Part shown: piece by piece, positions 1-8,679 of the stretch
Numbering within the stretch: position 1 is the stretch's first letter
Layout: every line of letters begins with the position of its first letter
NCBI GenBank assembly: GCA_012522805.1
Contig: JAAYJS010000023.1
Span: 1 to 64,000 of the forward strand
Direction: 5' to 3'
Source: Eubacteriaceae bacterium
GTDB lineage: Bacteria > Bacillota > Clostridia > Eubacteriales > Eubacteriaceae
Length of the DNA stretch: 64,000 nucleotides
Made by a program: the position numbers and the translations under genes
Notes under the pieces: model-generated
Told to the model about the DNA's origin: nothing
The model's database searches: none
The model's input: only the letters and a program-made list of their open reading frames with translations

Positions 1-1
1 C

Positions 2-1780
2 TGGGTAGAATTTAAAGATACCACCTATTCCTTAACACTCAAAGCTCTGGAAAAGCCGATGCATCATAGCTGCACCATCACCCTCCCACAGGAACCCGGC
101 TTACTGCATTATTATTTTACTTTTGAATCGGCACAGACAACGCTCTATTATGGTCCCGAAGCAACCGACACAGGTGGTCCGGGTACCGTATCCAGAACAT
201 TAAAAAACCGTTATCAGATAACGGTTTACAAACCCGGCAGAGAATTGCCACAGTGGTACCGAGAAGGCATCATGTATCAGATATTCCCCGATCGCTTTTG
301 CAAGGGACATTACCCGGATGCCCGATACTTTCCAAAGTCTATCATACACGGACGCTGGGAGGATTCTCCAAGTTATTTCAGACACCTTGACGGAAGCATC
401 AACTATTGGGATTTTTATGGTGGCAACTTACAGGGTATCATCGACAAGTTGGATTATCTTAAGAGTTTAAATATATCTATTCTGTACTTAAACCCTATTT
501 TCGAGTCCCACAGCAATCACAAATACGACACATCGGACTACCTGAATATTTCTCCGGAGTTTGGAGATTTGAAAACTTTTCAAACCCTATGCCGTAAAGC
601 TGAATCCAGAGGGATTCATGTTGTATTGGATGGCGTTTTCAGTCATACGGGTTCTACCAGTCGTTACTTTAACAAGGACGGCTATTACGACGATTTAGGT
701 GCATACCAAAGTCAGGAATCCCCCTACTACTCCTGGTATAGATTCGTCGAATACCCCGACGAATACGAATCATGGTGGGGGATCGACAACATGCCGAATA
801 CAGAAGAGCATGACCCGTCTTATAGAAATTTTATTTGCAAGTCGAAAAATTCCGTTATCCGGTATTGGCTAAGAAACGGTGCCTAGGGTTGGCGTTTGGA
901 TGTGGCTGACGAATTGCCCGACGACTTTATCGTCGAGATCAAAAAAGCGTTATTAGAAGAAAAGGAAGATGCTGTTTTGATTGGTGAGGTGTGGGAAGAT
1001 GCTTCCAATAAAGTGGCCTATGACCAATTGCGTCAATATTTTTGGGGCGACGAGTTGGATGCTGTGATGAATTACCCCTTTCGAGAAGCTTTGTTAGATT
1101 TTGCTTTGGAAAAAGCTTCGCCGACAAATGTTTTGCAAAGATTGTTATCCTTATGTGAAAATTACCCTGCGCAACAATGGCTCGGCAATATGAACCTGAT
1201 CGGTAGCCATGACCGTACACGGATCTTAACCCGTTTGGGCGAGGCACCCAACCACCATGTAGACAAAGAGAACTTTATTCTAGACGAAGAGAGTTACGCC
1301 AAAGCAAAAAAAAGGCTCGTCCAACTTTGCGCCATTCAAATGAGCTTTCCCGGAGTGCCTTGTATTTACTACGGCGATGAAGCGGGGGTACAAGGCTATG
1401 AAGATCCACACAATCGTAAAACCTACCCTTGGGGAAATGAAGATCAGGAACTTCTGAGCGACTTTCGTAATCTAACCGCTTTGAGAGATCGAGAAGATGT
1501 TTTTAAAAGAGGAAAATGGTTGCCCTATCAAAGTGACACAGAGGTCTTGGTTTACTCCAGATATTTTGACGGAATCTATATTCATTGCTTTTTCAACCAA
1601 AAAGACCACGATTATCCCTTAGAAGGTTTGTTTGAAAAAGAGCTGAATGCCCTCGATCCGCTTACTAAAAAAACGATCAGCGGTAACCAAGTTCTTTTAA
1701 AACCGAAGGGTTATGCTTTTATTAAAACCAGCGCCCCTTTGAAAGCGAACTGGTTAAAACCCATGGGACCAGTTTATTAA
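2..1780 (+). pseudogene. GH13 alpha-amylase family glycosidase (neopullulanase-like), 5' partial, in-frame TAG
   Basis: The frame is open from the left edge, so the true start lies outside the window. The product matches GH13 enzymes acting on alpha-glucans: an N-terminal beta-sandwich remnant, then the catalytic barrel starting at YQIFPDRF. A TAG at 884-886 falls directly before GWRLD and reading continues in the same frame. All three catalytic residues lie after the stop: nucleophile Asp (codon 899-901), acid/base Glu of GEVWE (986-988) and Asp of GSHDRTR (1211-1213). Neither half could be active alone. The rest of the frame shows no decay, so the lesion is recent, is a sequence error, or is read through. 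Family-level assignment is firm; exact substrate is not. Confidence 0.88.
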
Positions 1781-1793
1781 TAAAAACAGAGAT

Positions 1794-1834
1794 AAAGCCC
1801 ACCAGTTGCTACAATACGGCTCGTGGTGGGCTTT
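1794..1834. terminator. Bidirectional intrinsic terminator between amylase and whiA
   Basis: An 11-bp inverted repeat (AAAGCCCACCA with TGGTGGGCTTT) surrounds a 19-nt loop between the convergent ends of the amylase gene and whiA. It can serve both strands. Confidence 0.8.
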
Positions 1835-1838
1835 CACT

Positions 1839-2813
1839 TTAGGAGGGTGTATTCCCTTTTTTTTTATTGGTTAAAACACGATGCTTTTCTGCCAGATCCG
1901 TTACTTTTTTCAAAGAACGATAAACGGTAGATTTGCTCAAAGGCGGTGTGATGGTTTCTCCCAATTCCTTTAAAGATAATTCGGGATTCTCCAAACGCGC
2001 CTTAGCAACCATTTGGACCCTTTCCGGGAGCGTTTTGGGATTGACATTCATTAAAAGATATTCGATATTTTCAATTTGCTCTTCAGAAGCGCGTAAAGTT
2101 TTGGACACATTGGCAATATCGCAATTGACTTGACGGTTGACTTCGTTTCGCATCTCTTTTAAAATGCGAATATTTTCCATCTTTAACATACTGCTGTGAG
2201 CTCCGATGAGATTTAAAAAATCGGCAATCATGGTGCTTTCCTTCATGTAGAGCGTTGCAGAGGTTCCTCTATCCAAGACAGCATTTTTGATCCCTCTGCT
2301 CTCCAAGTGAAGGCCGATATTTTCCATCAAAGCGACCGACGCCGATGACATCTCGCAATGGTAGCTTTTTTCCGGATCATTCATATAACCGCAAGCCAGA
2401 AACGCACCTTTTAAATAAGACCGAAAAGACAAATCATCTCCTACAAATAAAGGAGGTATTTTGTTTTGCGTGATGAGTTGTTGGTTTTTTGTCTTCAAAC
2501 GCAAAATGCGAATCACTTCTTCCGGTTGGATGTCTATGAGGTACAAATCGTAGCGTTTTTGTTGAACTTGATTTTTAGGCGGATGAACATTGAGCACCGG
2601 TGTCACGCCCAATAGGGTTTTAAGTTGTGTATATAAATAGCGACTGACAAAGGGCATATCCACCGGTAACTTGATGGCTTCTTTTTGATTGCCCAGTGTG
2701 ACGATTTGGCTGCCGACGGTTGCAAAAAAACCGGATATTTCTGCGCGTTGGTACTTTGTTTCCGTTTCTGCTTTTTGGCACAAGTCGCGTTTTACTTGAT
2801 TGATAAAACTCAA
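1839..2813 (-). CDS. whiA: WhiA, DNA-binding regulator with LAGLIDADG-like fold
   Basis: WhiA proteins combine a degenerate LAGLIDADG homing-endonuclease fold with a C-terminal helix-turn-helix and act in chromosome segregation and cell division in Firmicutes. The product has the usual length (about 324 residues), the family opening MSFINQVKRDLC, and a C-terminal HTH with SLKELGETI and SKSTVYRSLKK. I chose the TTG start at 2813 over an upstream TTG at 2828. It has GGAGG eight bases upstream, overlaps the yvcK stop by four bases (TTGA) and gives the canonical N-terminus. It is the last gene of the PHP-rapZ-yvcK-whiA operon and is followed by a terminator. Confidence 0.95.
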   Translation of the reverse strand: MSFINQVKRDLCQKAETETKYQRAEISGFFATVGSQIVTLGNQKEAIKLPVDMPFVSRYLYTQLKTLLGVTPVLNVHPPKNQVQQKRYDLYLIDIQPEEVIRILRLKTKNQQLITQNKIPPLFVGDDLSFRSYLKGAFLACGYMNDPEKSYHCEMSSASVALMENIGLHLESRGIKNAVLDRGTSATLYMKESTMIADFLNLIGAHSSMLKMENIRILKEMRNEVNRQVNCDIANVSKTLRASEEQIENIEYLLMNVNPKTLPERVQMVAKARLENPELSLKELGETITPPLSKSTVYRSLKKVTDLAEKHRVLTNKKKGNTPS

Positions 2814-3820
2814 GTCCGTTTCCTCCAAAAATAGTCCTGAAAAATTCTTCTTGCCAATAATTCCGCATCGTGCCGCACTCGTAAATCTTCAATACAGACG
2901 AAATCATCGGTTATCCAATCATAATCCTTTAAAGGATTGCCTGCCACAACCACATCGGTGTTCATGTTCCGATAGCGTTTTAAAACATCATTTGGGATTT
3001 TACCGGTATTGTAGACAATTTTTTGTACGAGCTTCTTCTTAACCCGAGTATGCGCCTCGATGGCTTTGACATGGTCTTCCAAGGTGTACCCCCCGGTCTC
3101 ACCGGGTTGTGTCATGATGTTGGCGATATAATAGGTATAGGCTTGCCCATCGGCGATGGCCTCTTGCACTTGAGGGATCAATAAATTCGCTATGATGGAT
3201 GTGTACAAGCTCCCCGGCCCAAGAATGACGATATCCGCCATGACAATGGCTTTGATAATTTCCGGCAAAGTTTTGACATCGGGGTTTTCCAAACTTAGTT
3301 TTTTAACCGATGTCTGTAATTCCAAAGCCGCTTTCGGTATTTTAGACTCCCCTTTAACCACCGTACCGTTTTGCATTTCCGCCACCAACACCATCTCTTC
3401 CAAGGTGATGGGCAGAACTTTTCCGGCAATTTGCAAAACTTGGGATGTTTGAATCACCGCTTCCAAAAAGTTATTTGAAATCTCATTCATGGCGGCTAAA
3501 AACAAATTACCAAAATTATGTCCTGCCAAAGATCCGTCATGAAAACGATAGTTAAATAGTTTTTGCATGATGGTTTCCTCATCGGCTAAGGCTAAAATGC
3601 AATTGCGGATATCCCCGGGAGGCAAGATACCTAAATCGTGGCGCAGCATACCGGAAGACCCGCCATCGTCCCCCACGGTTACAATCGCCGTTAAATTTTT
3701 AGTATAACCCTTAATACCCCGCAATATGGCTGATAGGCCTGTGCCGCCACCGATTGCAACGACATGGGGACTTCTCATATACATATGGTCTTTGAAGTCA
3801 AAACGGCGCGTTTTAAGCAC
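2810..3820 (-). CDS. yvcK: YvcK/CofD-like gluconeogenesis factor (UDP-sugar binding)
   Basis: Family members bind UDP-GlcNAc, influence cell-wall precursor supply and are needed for growth on gluconeogenic carbon in Bacillus; they resemble the LPPG:FO transferase CofD. The product carries the characteristic N-terminal GGGTGLS loop (about residues 24-30), GDDGGSSG and LPPGDIRN. It begins at a GTG (3820) preceded by AGGTGA. It sits between rapZ (11-bp gap) and whiA (four-base overlap), the conserved order in Firmicutes. About 16 residues precede the usual family start, so a start at one of the internal ATG codons is possible. Confidence 0.95.
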   Translation of the reverse strand: MLKTRRFDFKDHMYMRSPHVVAIGGGTGLSAILRGIKGYTKNLTAIVTVGDDGGSSGMLRHDLGILPPGDIRNCILALADEETIMQKLFNYRFHDGSLAGHNFGNLFLAAMNEISNNFLEAVIQTSQVLQIAGKVLPITLEEMVLVAEMQNGTVVKGESKIPKAALELQTSVKKLSLENPDVKTLPEIIKAIVMADIVILGPGSLYTSIIANLLIPQVQEAIADGQAYTYYIANIMTQPGETGGYTLEDHVKAIEAHTRVKKKLVQKIVYNTGKIPNDVLKRYRNMNTDVVVAGNPLKDYDWITDDFVCIEDLRVRHDAELLARRIFQDYFWRKRT

Positions 3821-3831
3821 GGCGCATCACC

Positions 3832-4704
3832 TCAACTTTCTTTTTCGCGATCCTTTTTAATGTCCCTATCTTCCATATAGACATCGAAACCGGCATCCGA
3901 TAATTGACGCCCAAGTAAGGTTGTCATGGTGACGGATCGGTGTTGCCCACCGGTACAGCCGATACCTATTTCCACAGTATTCTTGCTGATATGTCGGTAC
4001 TGAGGCACCACCCATGCCACAAAATCGTACAGCCGTTTTAAAAACTCTCCGGCTTGTTCAAATCCCATCACGTAGTTTTGAACGGGCTCGTCCTTTCCGG
4101 TTAAAGGCCTGAGTTCGTCTTTGTAAAAAGGATTTGGTAAAAAACGCACATCAAAAATATAGTCCGCTGAGAGGACAATGCCATATTTAAAGCCAAAGCT
4201 GACCAAGTTGATGCGCATCTTTTCTTCAGTGAAGTCCGAATCCAAGATATGTTCTAATTTTTCTCGCAATTCATTCAAGTTGCAGGACGTGGTATTGAGC
4301 ACAAAATCCGCCATTTTCTTTATTTCGGATAGGGTTTTGCGTTCCATCGCAATGCATTGCTCCGTACTGCCGCCGCCCTGATGCAAGGGGTGTCTTCTTC
4401 TCGTTTCCTGATAGCGACTGATCAGAACCTCGTCTTCGGCTTCTAAAAAAATAATCTCTATGTCTTGGTTCTTTTTAAGATAGTCCATGACCTCCGCTCT
4501 GAGGTCTTCTTGATAAAGGCCACCCCTGATATCGATAACGATGGCAATTTTTTCCATCTCTTGTTTGGATTGACATAGTTTGATAAAAGTCGAAACCAAA
4601 TTGACGGGAACATTATCCACACAGAACACACCTAAGTCTTCTAAGATTTGAGTGGTTATTGACTTTCCGGCACCGGACATCCCGGTGATGATATATATTT
4701 TCAT
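3832..4704 (-). CDS. rapZ: RapZ/YvcJ nucleotide-binding protein
   Basis: RapZ is an ATP/GTP-binding protein; in E. coli it guides RNase E to the GlmZ small RNA, while in Bacillus (YvcJ) it affects competence and phosphorylation-linked regulation. The product has a Walker A motif GMSGAGKS at residues 8-15, the conserved DVRFLPNPF segment and the C-terminal GIGCTGGQHRSV signature. Length (290 residues) is typical. It starts two bases after the PHP gene's stop, so the two are probably translationally coupled. The RNA target in this organism cannot be inferred. Confidence 0.96.
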   Translation of the reverse strand: MKIYIITGMSGAGKSITTQILEDLGVFCVDNVPVNLVSTFIKLCQSKQEMEKIAIVIDIRGGLYQEDLRAEVMDYLKKNQDIEIIFLEAEDEVLISRYQETRRRHPLHQGGGSTEQCIAMERKTLSEIKKMADFVLNTTSCNLNELREKLEHILDSDFTEEKMRINLVSFGFKYGIVLSADYIFDVRFLPNPFYKDELRPLTGKDEPVQNYVMGFEQAGEFLKRLYDFVAWVVPQYRHISKNTVEIGIGCTGGQHRSVTMTTLLGRQLSDAGFDVYMEDRDIKKDREKES

Positions 4705-4705
4705 T

Positions 4706-5461
4706 TTATTTCATTTCCTCTACAAACGGACAGGTGTTGATGACTCTTTCATTCGGTAGTCCCGCTGCCGCCATCATTTCTTTTGCTCCTGTTACCTTTG
4801 CTAACCTGTCAATGCTGTGGGCATCGGAGTTGACGGCAAAACAGACGGGATATTTCATAGCTTTTTTAATATTCTCGACACTTAAGTGTCCATGGGAGGG
4901 GTTTATTTCCAGTATGACATTTTTCTCTGCCGCTTTTTTTGCAATGGGTTCAATATCAATAGCAATTTTATCACCGGGGTGGGTGATCATGGCTATGGGG
5001 TAGTGCTCCATCACATCGACATAACATTGCGTGTTCGACCCTCGGACAAGGGGTCTTAAAAAGGGTAGGAGCATCGCTAAAAAATTGGGCAGAAGAAAAT
5101 CAAAAAAGCTTTTGATGTTTTTAGGTATGAACCCGTAATGATAACCGCAGCTGATCCAATCGCAATATTTCAACTCCTCTTCTTCGATATCGATGAAACC
5201 CCTTCCGGTAATGTTGGCCTCTACCGATAAATAAATTTCTATATCATCGTAACGTCGATTTAAAGCGTCGATTTCTTGTCGCATCTTGGCGAAATCGGTT
5301 TTTCTGACACCGTAAAAGGGATGGGAACGTCCATGATCTGAAATGACCAATCCTTTTAAGCCTATTTTTCGTGCTTGGTTGACCATTTCTTCTATGGTGT
5401 TTTTTCCGTGTCCGTTACGGCTATAGGTTGTATGCGTGTGCATATCCATGAGTAGTTTCAT
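4706..5461 (-). CDS. PHP-domain phosphoesterase
   Basis: PHP proteins are metal-dependent phosphoesterases. This one has the first metal-binding motif DMHTHTTYS (Asp6, His8, His10), SDHG at 41-44, a later THPGD and the C-terminal NSDAH motif. Overall it resembles the YcdX/histidinol-phosphatase branch, but no histidine genes are nearby. In related Clostridia a PHP gene often heads the rapZ-yvcK-whiA cluster, as here, suggesting a link to that cluster rather than to histidine synthesis. Substrate unknown. Confidence 0.88.
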   Translation of the reverse strand: MKLLMDMHTHTTYSRNGHGKNTIEEMVNQARKIGLKGLVISDHGRSHPFYGVRKTDFAKMRQEIDALNRRYDDIEIYLSVEANITGRGFIDIEEEELKYCDWISCGYHYGFIPKNIKSFFDFLLPNFLAMLLPFLRPLVRGSNTQCYVDVMEHYPIAMITHPGDKIAIDIEPIAKKAAEKNVILEINPSHGHLSVENIKKAMKYPVCFAVNSDAHSIDRLAKVTGAKEMMAAAGLPNERVINTCPFVEEMK

Positions 5462-5537
5462 AATGATGTCCTTTATCGTTTTCTAACCTATCATACACCA
5501 TGGTGTTTGATTTAGCTTTAAATTTTCTCTAAACATT

Positions 5538-5566
5538 AAAAACCCCACCTATTAAAAAGGCAGGGT
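5538..5566 (-). terminator. Intrinsic terminator downstream of murB
   Basis: On the minus strand CCCTGCC pairs with GGTGGGG (two G-U pairs) across an AT-rich loop and is followed by TTTTT. It lies six bases past the murB stop and ends the tRNA-Val to murB transcript. Confidence 0.7.
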
Positions 5567-5571
5567 ATGGT

Positions 5572-6480
5572 TTATTCGCCGATGGAGATCACTTCCGTAC
5601 GCATTTCTACTCCGACATCTTTTTTGATTTTGTTTTGAATCACGGCGATCAATTCTCGAATGTCTTGGGCTGTGGCCTGGTCCGCGTTGATGACAAAACC
5701 ACAATGCTTTTCTGATACTTGGGCACCTCCGTGACGGTAGCCTCTAAAGCCCGCATCTTCAATGAGTTTGCCTGCATAATAGCCCTTGGGTCGCCTGAAG
5801 GTGCTTCCGGCTGAGGGATACTCCAAGGGTTGTTTGTCTCGCCGCTGTTGATTCAGACGATCCATCTTGGCTTGAATCGCTTCGGGGTCGCCTTTTTCTA
5901 AATCAAAGCAAACCCGCAACACATACCATGGGTTTTCTTGGACAATCGAATGGCGGTAACCCATCTTGCACTCTTCGACGGGTAGTCTTAATACCGTGTT
6001 GTTCTCTGTTAAGACTTCCATCCATTTTAAAACATTTTTAGTTTCACCGTCGTAAGCACCGGCATTCATCACCGCCGCCCCGCCGATGGATCCCGGAATG
6101 CCCGATGCAAATTCCAATCCTTGTAAACTGTTTTCCTGTGCCGCTTGTGCCACGTCTTTGTATAAGGCACCGGCTTCAGCGATCAATTCGCAGCCATCTC
6201 GTTCAATTCTCTTCATATTACGGGTATTGACGATAACGCCGCGATACCCTTTATCTCCGACCAAGAGGTTGGTGCCGTTACCCATAATGTAATATGGAAC
6301 ATCCTTTTTCTGCAACAGACCGATGACATCACTGAATTTTTTGGGTGTATCCGGCATCACCAATACATCTGCAGGTCCGCCAACTTTAAAGGACGTTCTG
6401 TTTTTCATGGGTTCTTTGATAAATATCTCTTCGTCGGATAGAACAGACGCCAGTAGGGTCTGAATGTTTTCTAATTTCAT
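5572..6480 (-). CDS. murB: UDP-N-acetylenolpyruvoylglucosamine reductase MurB
   Basis: MurB reduces UDP-GlcNAc-enolpyruvate to UDP-MurNAc with NADPH and FAD in the cytoplasmic stage of peptidoglycan synthesis. The FAD-binding motifs TSFKVGGPAD and NLLVGDKGYRG are present, as are the ASGIPGSIGGAAVMNAG segment, the catalytic serine region YPSAGSTFRRP and the C-terminal GYYAGKLIEDAG. Length (302 residues) fits type II MurB. It starts two bases after dusB and is the last gene before a terminator. Confidence 0.98.
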   Translation of the reverse strand: MKLENIQTLLASVLSDEEIFIKEPMKNRTSFKVGGPADVLVMPDTPKKFSDVIGLLQKKDVPYYIMGNGTNLLVGDKGYRGVIVNTRNMKRIERDGCELIAEAGALYKDVAQAAQENSLQGLEFASGIPGSIGGAAVMNAGAYDGETKNVLKWMEVLTENNTVLRLPVEECKMGYRHSIVQENPWYVLRVCFDLEKGDPEAIQAKMDRLNQQRRDKQPLEYPSAGSTFRRPKGYYAGKLIEDAGFRGYRHGGAQVSEKHCGFVINADQATAQDIRELIAVIQNKIKKDVGVEMRTEVISIGE

Positions 6481-6481
6481 A

Positions 6482-7498
6482 TTATATGCTCCTATATTGA
6501 TTGATCCAATCCTTTTGGATCTCCAAGGTTAATCCCAATACATCGCTTGCATACGCTTTTAAGGTTTTCTCGATATCATCAGACGTTTGAGTATCGAAAA
6601 GCGCCTGCCGCAATGTCGTGGAATGGGGTAAGCTCTTCGTATAAGCCACCAAGTGCCTGCGCATTTCTTTAACGGCACCTTCCGGATAATCCAAAAGATC
6701 TATCAGCCGTGCATGGGTCATGGCGGTTTCTAAGCGTTGCTTCGGTGAAATCCTCCTAGGGGTTTTGCCCGACAAGTTATCTTTGATTTCTTGAAAAATA
6801 AAAGGATAGCCGATCGCACCTCTGCCCACCATAATACCTGCACAACCCGTTTCTTCAAAAGCTTTTGCAGCCAAAGGGCCCGTAGTAATATCGCCATTTA
6901 AGACAATGGGTATCTCGCTGAGGGCTACTGCTTCTTGAATGATATCCCAATTCGCAGTTCCCGAATAAAAGGCATCTCGACTGCGTCCATGTATACATAT
7001 GGATGCTAACTTGATTTTCTGGAGTTTTTCCACGATGGGTAAAAGTGTAATAGAGCCTTGCTCCCAACCGATGCGCATTTTGACAGAAACCGGTTTTTCC
7101 GAAACATCCACAAGAGCTTGGAGGATTTCGCAAAGCAATTGCGGGTTTTTCATTAAAGCGGCGCCTTCATTGTTTTTTACAATTTTTGGCGCCGGGCAAC
7201 CGGCATTAAAATCAATGAAATCAAAGGTTGTTTTGTTGAGCTCCTTCTGTACCACATGGGTTAAGATTGGAATTTCGTGACCAAAGATTTGAAGACCTAC
7301 GGGCTTTTCTCCTTCTACCGTTTGCATCAATGTTTTCGTTTTTTTATCTCCATAGTAGAGACCTTTGGCGGAAATCATTTCGGTGATAACCACATCCGCT
7401 CCCATGGCTTTTGCTATGATGCGAAATGGCAGGTTGGTATAACCTGCCATAGGTGCTAAAAAAATCGGTTTTTCTTGATGTGTGTAGGGTATTTTCAT
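6482..7498 (-). CDS. dusB: tRNA-dihydrouridine synthase (DusB type)
   Basis: Dus enzymes are flavoproteins that reduce uridine to dihydrouridine in tRNA D-loops. The product opens with the FMN-barrel motif PIFLAPMAGYTNLPFR, contains the active-site cysteine in NAGCPAPKIV, KMRIGW, IHGRSR and the phosphate-binding LNGDI and GRGAIGYP. The ATG directly follows the coaX stop (TAA-ATG, no gap), so translation is coupled. The coaX-dus pairing is common in Firmicutes. Confidence 0.96.
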   Translation of the reverse strand: MKIPYTHQEKPIFLAPMAGYTNLPFRIIAKAMGADVVITEMISAKGLYYGDKKTKTLMQTVEGEKPVGLQIFGHEIPILTHVVQKELNKTTFDFIDFNAGCPAPKIVKNNEGAALMKNPQLLCEILQALVDVSEKPVSVKMRIGWEQGSITLLPIVEKLQKIKLASICIHGRSRDAFYSGTANWDIIQEAVALSEIPIVLNGDITTGPLAAKAFEETGCAGIMVGRGAIGYPFIFQEIKDNLSGKTPRRISPKQRLETAMTHARLIDLLDYPEGAVKEMRRHLVAYTKSLPHSTTLRQALFDTQTSDDIEKTLKAYASDVLGLTLEIQKDWINQYRSI

Positions 7499-8278
7499 TT
7501 ATCTCCGTCTTCGAATATTTTTATCGTGGATAATTTTCAACCCTTTTAACGATAACTGGGGATCGTAAACGTCGATGACCCGACTCTCTTCAGTAAACAT
7601 TCTACCATAGCCGCCGGTTGCGATGACTTTGATATCGGGCTCGTCAATCTCTTCCTTCATTCTATTGACAGTGTATTCCAATTGTCCGATATAGCCGTAA
7701 ACAATACCGGATTGCATGGATGTTACGGTATCTTTTGCCAAAATAGAGGGAGGTTTTTCAATGGCCACAGAGGGCAATTGGGCCGCATTGCGGAACAAGG
7801 CTTCAGCACATATCTGTATGCCCGGAGCTGTTACTTTTGCCGCCAAGGCCCCTTCTTTGGTTACATAATCGTAGGTTGTCGCTGTACCGAAATCAATCAC
7901 GATACAAGGTCCACCGTAGATATTATAGGCGCCTACGGCATCGATAATCCTATCGGCCCCCACATCTGCCGGATCGCTGGTTAAAATCGGCATACCCGTT
8001 TTTATTCCGGGGCCAACTTCCATCGGTTCTTTGCCCAGCAGTTTGCGCAAACCGTTGTTAAATGAATACATGATATTCGGGACAACAGAAGACACGATGA
8101 CAGAATTGACCTCTTTCGGATTTAAGTCTTCATTTCTGCAAAATCCTGAAAGCAAACTGGCATATTCGTCAGAGGTTCTGGGTGTTTTGGTGACAAAACG
8201 CCAAGAATAGACAATTTTTTCCATGTCGATAACGCCTAATTCTGTATTTGTGTTTCCCACATCGATTACTAAAATCAT
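7499..8278 (-). CDS. coaX: Type III pantothenate kinase CoaX
   Basis: CoaX phosphorylates pantothenate in the first step of coenzyme A synthesis. It belongs to the ASKHA fold, shown by DVGNTNTELG near the N-terminus (residues 6-15), the GADRIIDAVGAY segment and DFGTATTYDYV. Length 259 is normal. It sits between a thioesterase gene and dusB; coaD, a later enzyme of the same pathway, lies far away at about 50 kb. Confidence 0.97.
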   Translation of the reverse strand: MILVIDVGNTNTELGVIDMEKIVYSWRFVTKTPRTSDEYASLLSGFCRNEDLNPKEVNSVIVSSVVPNIMYSFNNGLRKLLGKEPMEVGPGIKTGMPILTSDPADVGADRIIDAVGAYNIYGGPCIVIDFGTATTYDYVTKEGALAAKVTAPGIQICAEALFRNAAQLPSVAIEKPPSILAKDTVTSMQSGIVYGYIGQLEYTVNRMKEEIDEPDIKVIATGGYGRMFTEESRVIDVYDPQLSLKGLKIIHDKNIRRRR

Positions 8279-8286
8279 GATAGCCC

Positions 8287-8679
8287 CTAGTTATTCTTCG
8301 TCGCATTTTCAACAAAGCGTTTCATGTCAATGATAAACCTGGTGTGTTGTGCCTCACCGACTAAGGTATCGCCTTCGTCCCATGCTTTTATGTCAAAAAC
8401 CAAACGTTTGTTCTCTTTTGTCACCAGTTTGCAAACAACACGAACCTCTTTTTCAAGAAGGGTTGGTGCTAAATGACGACACCGGATCTCAGAACCCACC
8501 GTGGATTGATTTGGATCTAAGTGCATTTGAATCATTTTGAAAGCAACATGTTCCATCCATGCGATTAAGCGCGGTGTGGCCAGTACTTTTAAACCACCGC
8601 TCCCCATGGCCGCCGCCGTATCGGCGTCGCCAACTCTAAAAGTTTTGGCCTGTTGTTCTCCGACTTCAAGATCATGCAT
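8287..8679 (-). CDS. Hotdog-fold thioesterase (FlK-like)
   Basis: A 130-residue single-domain hotdog protein. The block [15 protein letters not shown], followed by the [14 protein letters not shown] strand, matches the thioesterase family that includes the fluoroacetyl-CoA thioesterase FlK and many uncharacterised acyl-CoA hydrolases. I place the start at the ATG at 8679, preceded by GGAG and overlapping the ftsH stop by eight bases; a longer upstream reading would lie inside ftsH and has no family support. It ends with TAG. Substrate unknown. Confidence 0.85.
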   Translation of the reverse strand: MHDLEVGEQQAKTFRVGDADTAAAMGSGGLKVLATPRLIAWMEHVAFKMIQMHLDPNQSTVGSEIRCRHLAPTLLEKEVRVVCKLVTKENKRLVFDIKAWDEGDTLVGEAQHTRFIIDMKRFVENATKNN

